64,000 bases of DNA. Source: Nocardioides sp. zg-1308 (GTDB taxonomy: Bacteria > Actinomycetota > Actinomycetes > Propionibacteriales > Nocardioidaceae). A model generated the notes under the pieces. The model worked only from the letters and a program-made list of their open reading frames with translations. It had not been told where the DNA came from and did not search any database. The DNA is taken from contig NZ_JABJQY010000002.1 of NCBI RefSeq assembly GCF_013155375.1, forward strand, positions 2,418,001 to 2,482,000. The letters are read 5' to 3'. This document shows, in pieces, positions 62,737-64,000 of the stretch (positions within the stretch are counted from its first letter, which is position 1; each line of letters begins with the position of its first letter). Both the position numbers and the translations under genes were made by a program.

Positions 62737-63419
62737 GCGAGGGAGTGGGGACCGAGGCTCCCATCTCGCTCGCCGTCGTGGACGACGACCCGATGGTGCG
62801 CGCCGCCCTCGGCATGATGCTCGGCGGCAGCTCGGGCATCCGCGTCGTCGCCGAGGCCGGCGACGGCGAGGAGGCGCTCCGGGTCGTGCCGTCCTCGGGC
62901 GCCGACGTGGTGCTGATGGACATCCGGATGCCCGTGCGCGACGGCCTCAGTGCCACCGAGGAGCTGCTGCGCGCCCACCCCGACCTGCGCATCATCGTGC
63001 TGACGACCTTCGACACCGACGACATGGTGCTGCGTGCGCTCCGGACCGGCGCGGCCGGCTTCCTGCTCAAGGACACCAAGCCGGCCCGGCTGGTGGAGGC
63101 GATCCGGACGGTGGCGTCGGGCCAGCCGATGCTCTCGCCCAGCGTGACGGCCCAGCTGATCGCGGCCGTGACGCGCGACGGGACCGACCCCGAGAGCCGG
63201 GACCGCGGGCGGACGGCCCGTACGGCGCTCGCCGCGCTCACCGAGCGGGAGCGCGACGTCGCCGACGGGGTGGCGCGCGGCCTCAGCAACGCCGAGATCG
63301 CGGCCGAGCTCTTCATGGGCGTGCCCACGGTGAAGACCCACGTGGGGCGCCTGTTCGCCAAGCTGGGCGTCGAGAACCGGGTGCAGGTCGCGATCCTGGT
63401 CCACGACGCCCAGGCCTGA
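62733..63419 (+). CDS. NarL/LuxR-type response regulator
   Basis: 228 residues from GTG 62733. Receiver residues are AVVDDDPMVR, the phospho-Asp in VLMDIRMPVRDG, LTTFDTD and FLLKDTKP. The C-terminal helix-turn-helix is LTERERDVADGVARGLSNAEIAAELFMGVPTVKTHVGRLFAKL (region). It probably controls the divergent ABC exporter. ATG 62715 is another in-frame start. Confidence 0.9.
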   Translation: MSEGVGTEAPISLAVVDDDPMVRAALGMMLGGSSGIRVVAEAGDGEEALRVVPSSGADVVLMDIRMPVRDGLSATEELLRAHPDLRIIVLTTFDTDDMVLRALRTGAAGFLLKDTKPARLVEAIRTVASGQPMLSPSVTAQLIAAVTRDGTDPESRDRGRTARTALAALTERERDVADGVARGLSNAEIAAELFMGVPTVKTHVGRLFAKLGVENRVQVAILVHDAQA

Positions 63420-63437
63420 GGCGTCAGTCGTGCAAGG

Positions 63438-63809
63438 TCAGTGGACCTCGAGCAGGTCGACCACGAAGATCAGGGTCTCGCCCGGCTTGATGGCGCCGCC
63501 GGCCCCGCGGTCGCCGTAGCCGAGGTGCGGCGGGATCACCAGCCGGCGGCGGCCGCCGACCTTCATGCCCTGCACGCCGGTGTCCCAGCCGGAGATGACC
63601 TGGCCGATGCCGAGGCGGAACTGCAGCGGGGTGCCGCGGTTGTAGGACGCGTCGAACTCCTCGCCGGTGGAGTGGGCGACGCCGACGTAGTGGACGGAGA
63701 CGGTCGAGCCGGACGTGGCCTCGGCACCGTCGCCCTCGACGAGGTCGGTGACCTCGAGGTCGGTGGGCGCCTCGCCCATATGGGGGTCGACGTCGGGCTT
63801 CTCGCTCAC
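63438..63809 (-). CDS. FKBP-type peptidylprolyl isomerase
   Basis: 123 residues. SGSTVSVHYVGVAHSTGEEFDASYNRGTPLQFRLG (region), VISGWDTGVQGMKVGGRRRLVIPPHLGYG and GETLIFVVDLLEV are the FKBP blocks with the aromatic pocket residues retained. Cytoplasmic, no signal. It is the stand-alone actinobacterial FkpA-like form. Confidence 0.92.
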   Translation of the reverse strand: MSEKPDVDPHMGEAPTDLEVTDLVEGDGAEATSGSTVSVHYVGVAHSTGEEFDASYNRGTPLQFRLGIGQVISGWDTGVQGMKVGGRRRLVIPPHLGYGDRGAGGAIKPGETLIFVVDLLEVH

Positions 63810-63832
63810 GGTTGCTCCTCTTCGTTGTGGTG

Positions 63833-64000
63833 TCAGGTCTGGTGGACGTAGCTGTCGAGCTGGTCGCGCTCGAACTCGAGCTCGCCGATGCGGTTCTTCA
63901 CCACGTCACCGATGCTGATGATGCCGGTCAGCCGTCCGTCGGCCACCACCGGGACGTGCCGGATGCGGTGCTCGGTCATCGTCTGCATGAGGTCGGTCAG
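63833..64000 (-). CDS. CBS-domain protein (C-terminal 55 residues, cut by the window edge)
   Basis: The reverse-strand frame reads LTDLMQTMTEHRIRHVPVV, then ADGRLTGIISIGDVVKNRI and ends DQLDSYVHQT before TGA at 63833. HRIRHVPV and GIISIGDVV are the core of a CBS repeat. The protein begins beyond base 64000. Such two-CBS proteins bind adenosyl ligands. Confidence 0.85.
   Translation of the reverse strand: MTDLMQTMTEHRIRHVPVVADGRLTGIISIGDVVKNRIGELEFERDQLDSYVHQT

Overview
This window is very GC-rich, with G or C in nearly every third codon position. Many genes are joined by ATGA or GTGA stop-start overlaps and many begin with GTG. The gene content (F420/LLM-type oxidoreductases, a SARP-like regulator, a DUF222-HNH gene of the mycobacterial 13E12 type, DUF5709, DUF3618 and DUF4383 proteins, and a phenylacetate operon) points to a Gram-positive actinobacterium. 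A Nocardioides-like member of the Propionibacteriales is the best guess; this is inference from gene content, not from a marker gene. No rRNA, tRNA, CRISPR array, prophage or insertion sequence was seen.

Layout. 1-3.8 kb: membrane-anchored cyclophilin, a tautomerase, and a copper pair (YcnI-like protein plus a CopC-CopD fusion). 3.8-8.2 kb: a spore-photoproduct-lyase-like radical SAM protein with DUF2200, a Lys/Ala-tailed protein, DUF4383, a metallo-beta-lactamase-fold hydrolase and a SARP-like regulator. 8.2-13.2 kb: manganese catalase followed by a probable heavy-metal/manganese exporter, a hemerythrin protein, and a zinc alcohol dehydrogenase with a conserved partner. 13.3-15.4 kb: a four-gene envelope/stress operon. 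15.6-19 kb: fatty-acid desaturase, YbdK-like carboxylate-amine ligase and an amidohydrolase. 19.2-24.6 kb: an unusual FAD/NAD(P)-binding plus TTC38-type TPR fusion, a GNAT protein, a 53-bp tandem repeat array, and an ACC deaminase with its GntR regulator. 24.6-29.9 kb: catalase-like small protein, CDF transporter, two LLM flavin/F420 oxidoreductases and small proteins.

29.9-38.3 kb is a complete front end of phenylacetate catabolism: divergent paaZ, then paaA-B-C-D-E-I, convergent paaR-like TetR, and paaK, with a perfect 12-bp dyad between paaZ and paaA. 38.5-41.2 kb: SNF2-type helicase (TTG start) and DUF5709. 41.2-49.4 kb is more accessory: alpha/beta hydrolase, a DUF222-HNH gene behind a textbook promoter overlapped by a LexA-like box, a secreted PT-repeat beta-helix protein, two small-molecule kinases, a methyltransferase and a glycolipid-binding-domain protein.

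49.5-54.7 kb is the most interesting system: a tightly overlapped operon (acyl-CoA dehydrogenase, SDR, APH-like kinase, histidine phosphatase, SDR) divergent from a TetR regulator whose start codon lies inside a 29-nt perfect palindrome. The first and third genes look like the two halves of ACAD10/ACAD11 encoded separately, which predicts hydroxy-acid catabolism through a phosphorylated acyl-CoA. 54.7-64 kb: secreted metalloprotease, cytidylyltransferase, DUF445 protein, secreted PLD-like protein, S4 protein, an ABC transporter next to a NarL-type two-component system, an FKBP isomerase and the end of a CBS-domain protein.
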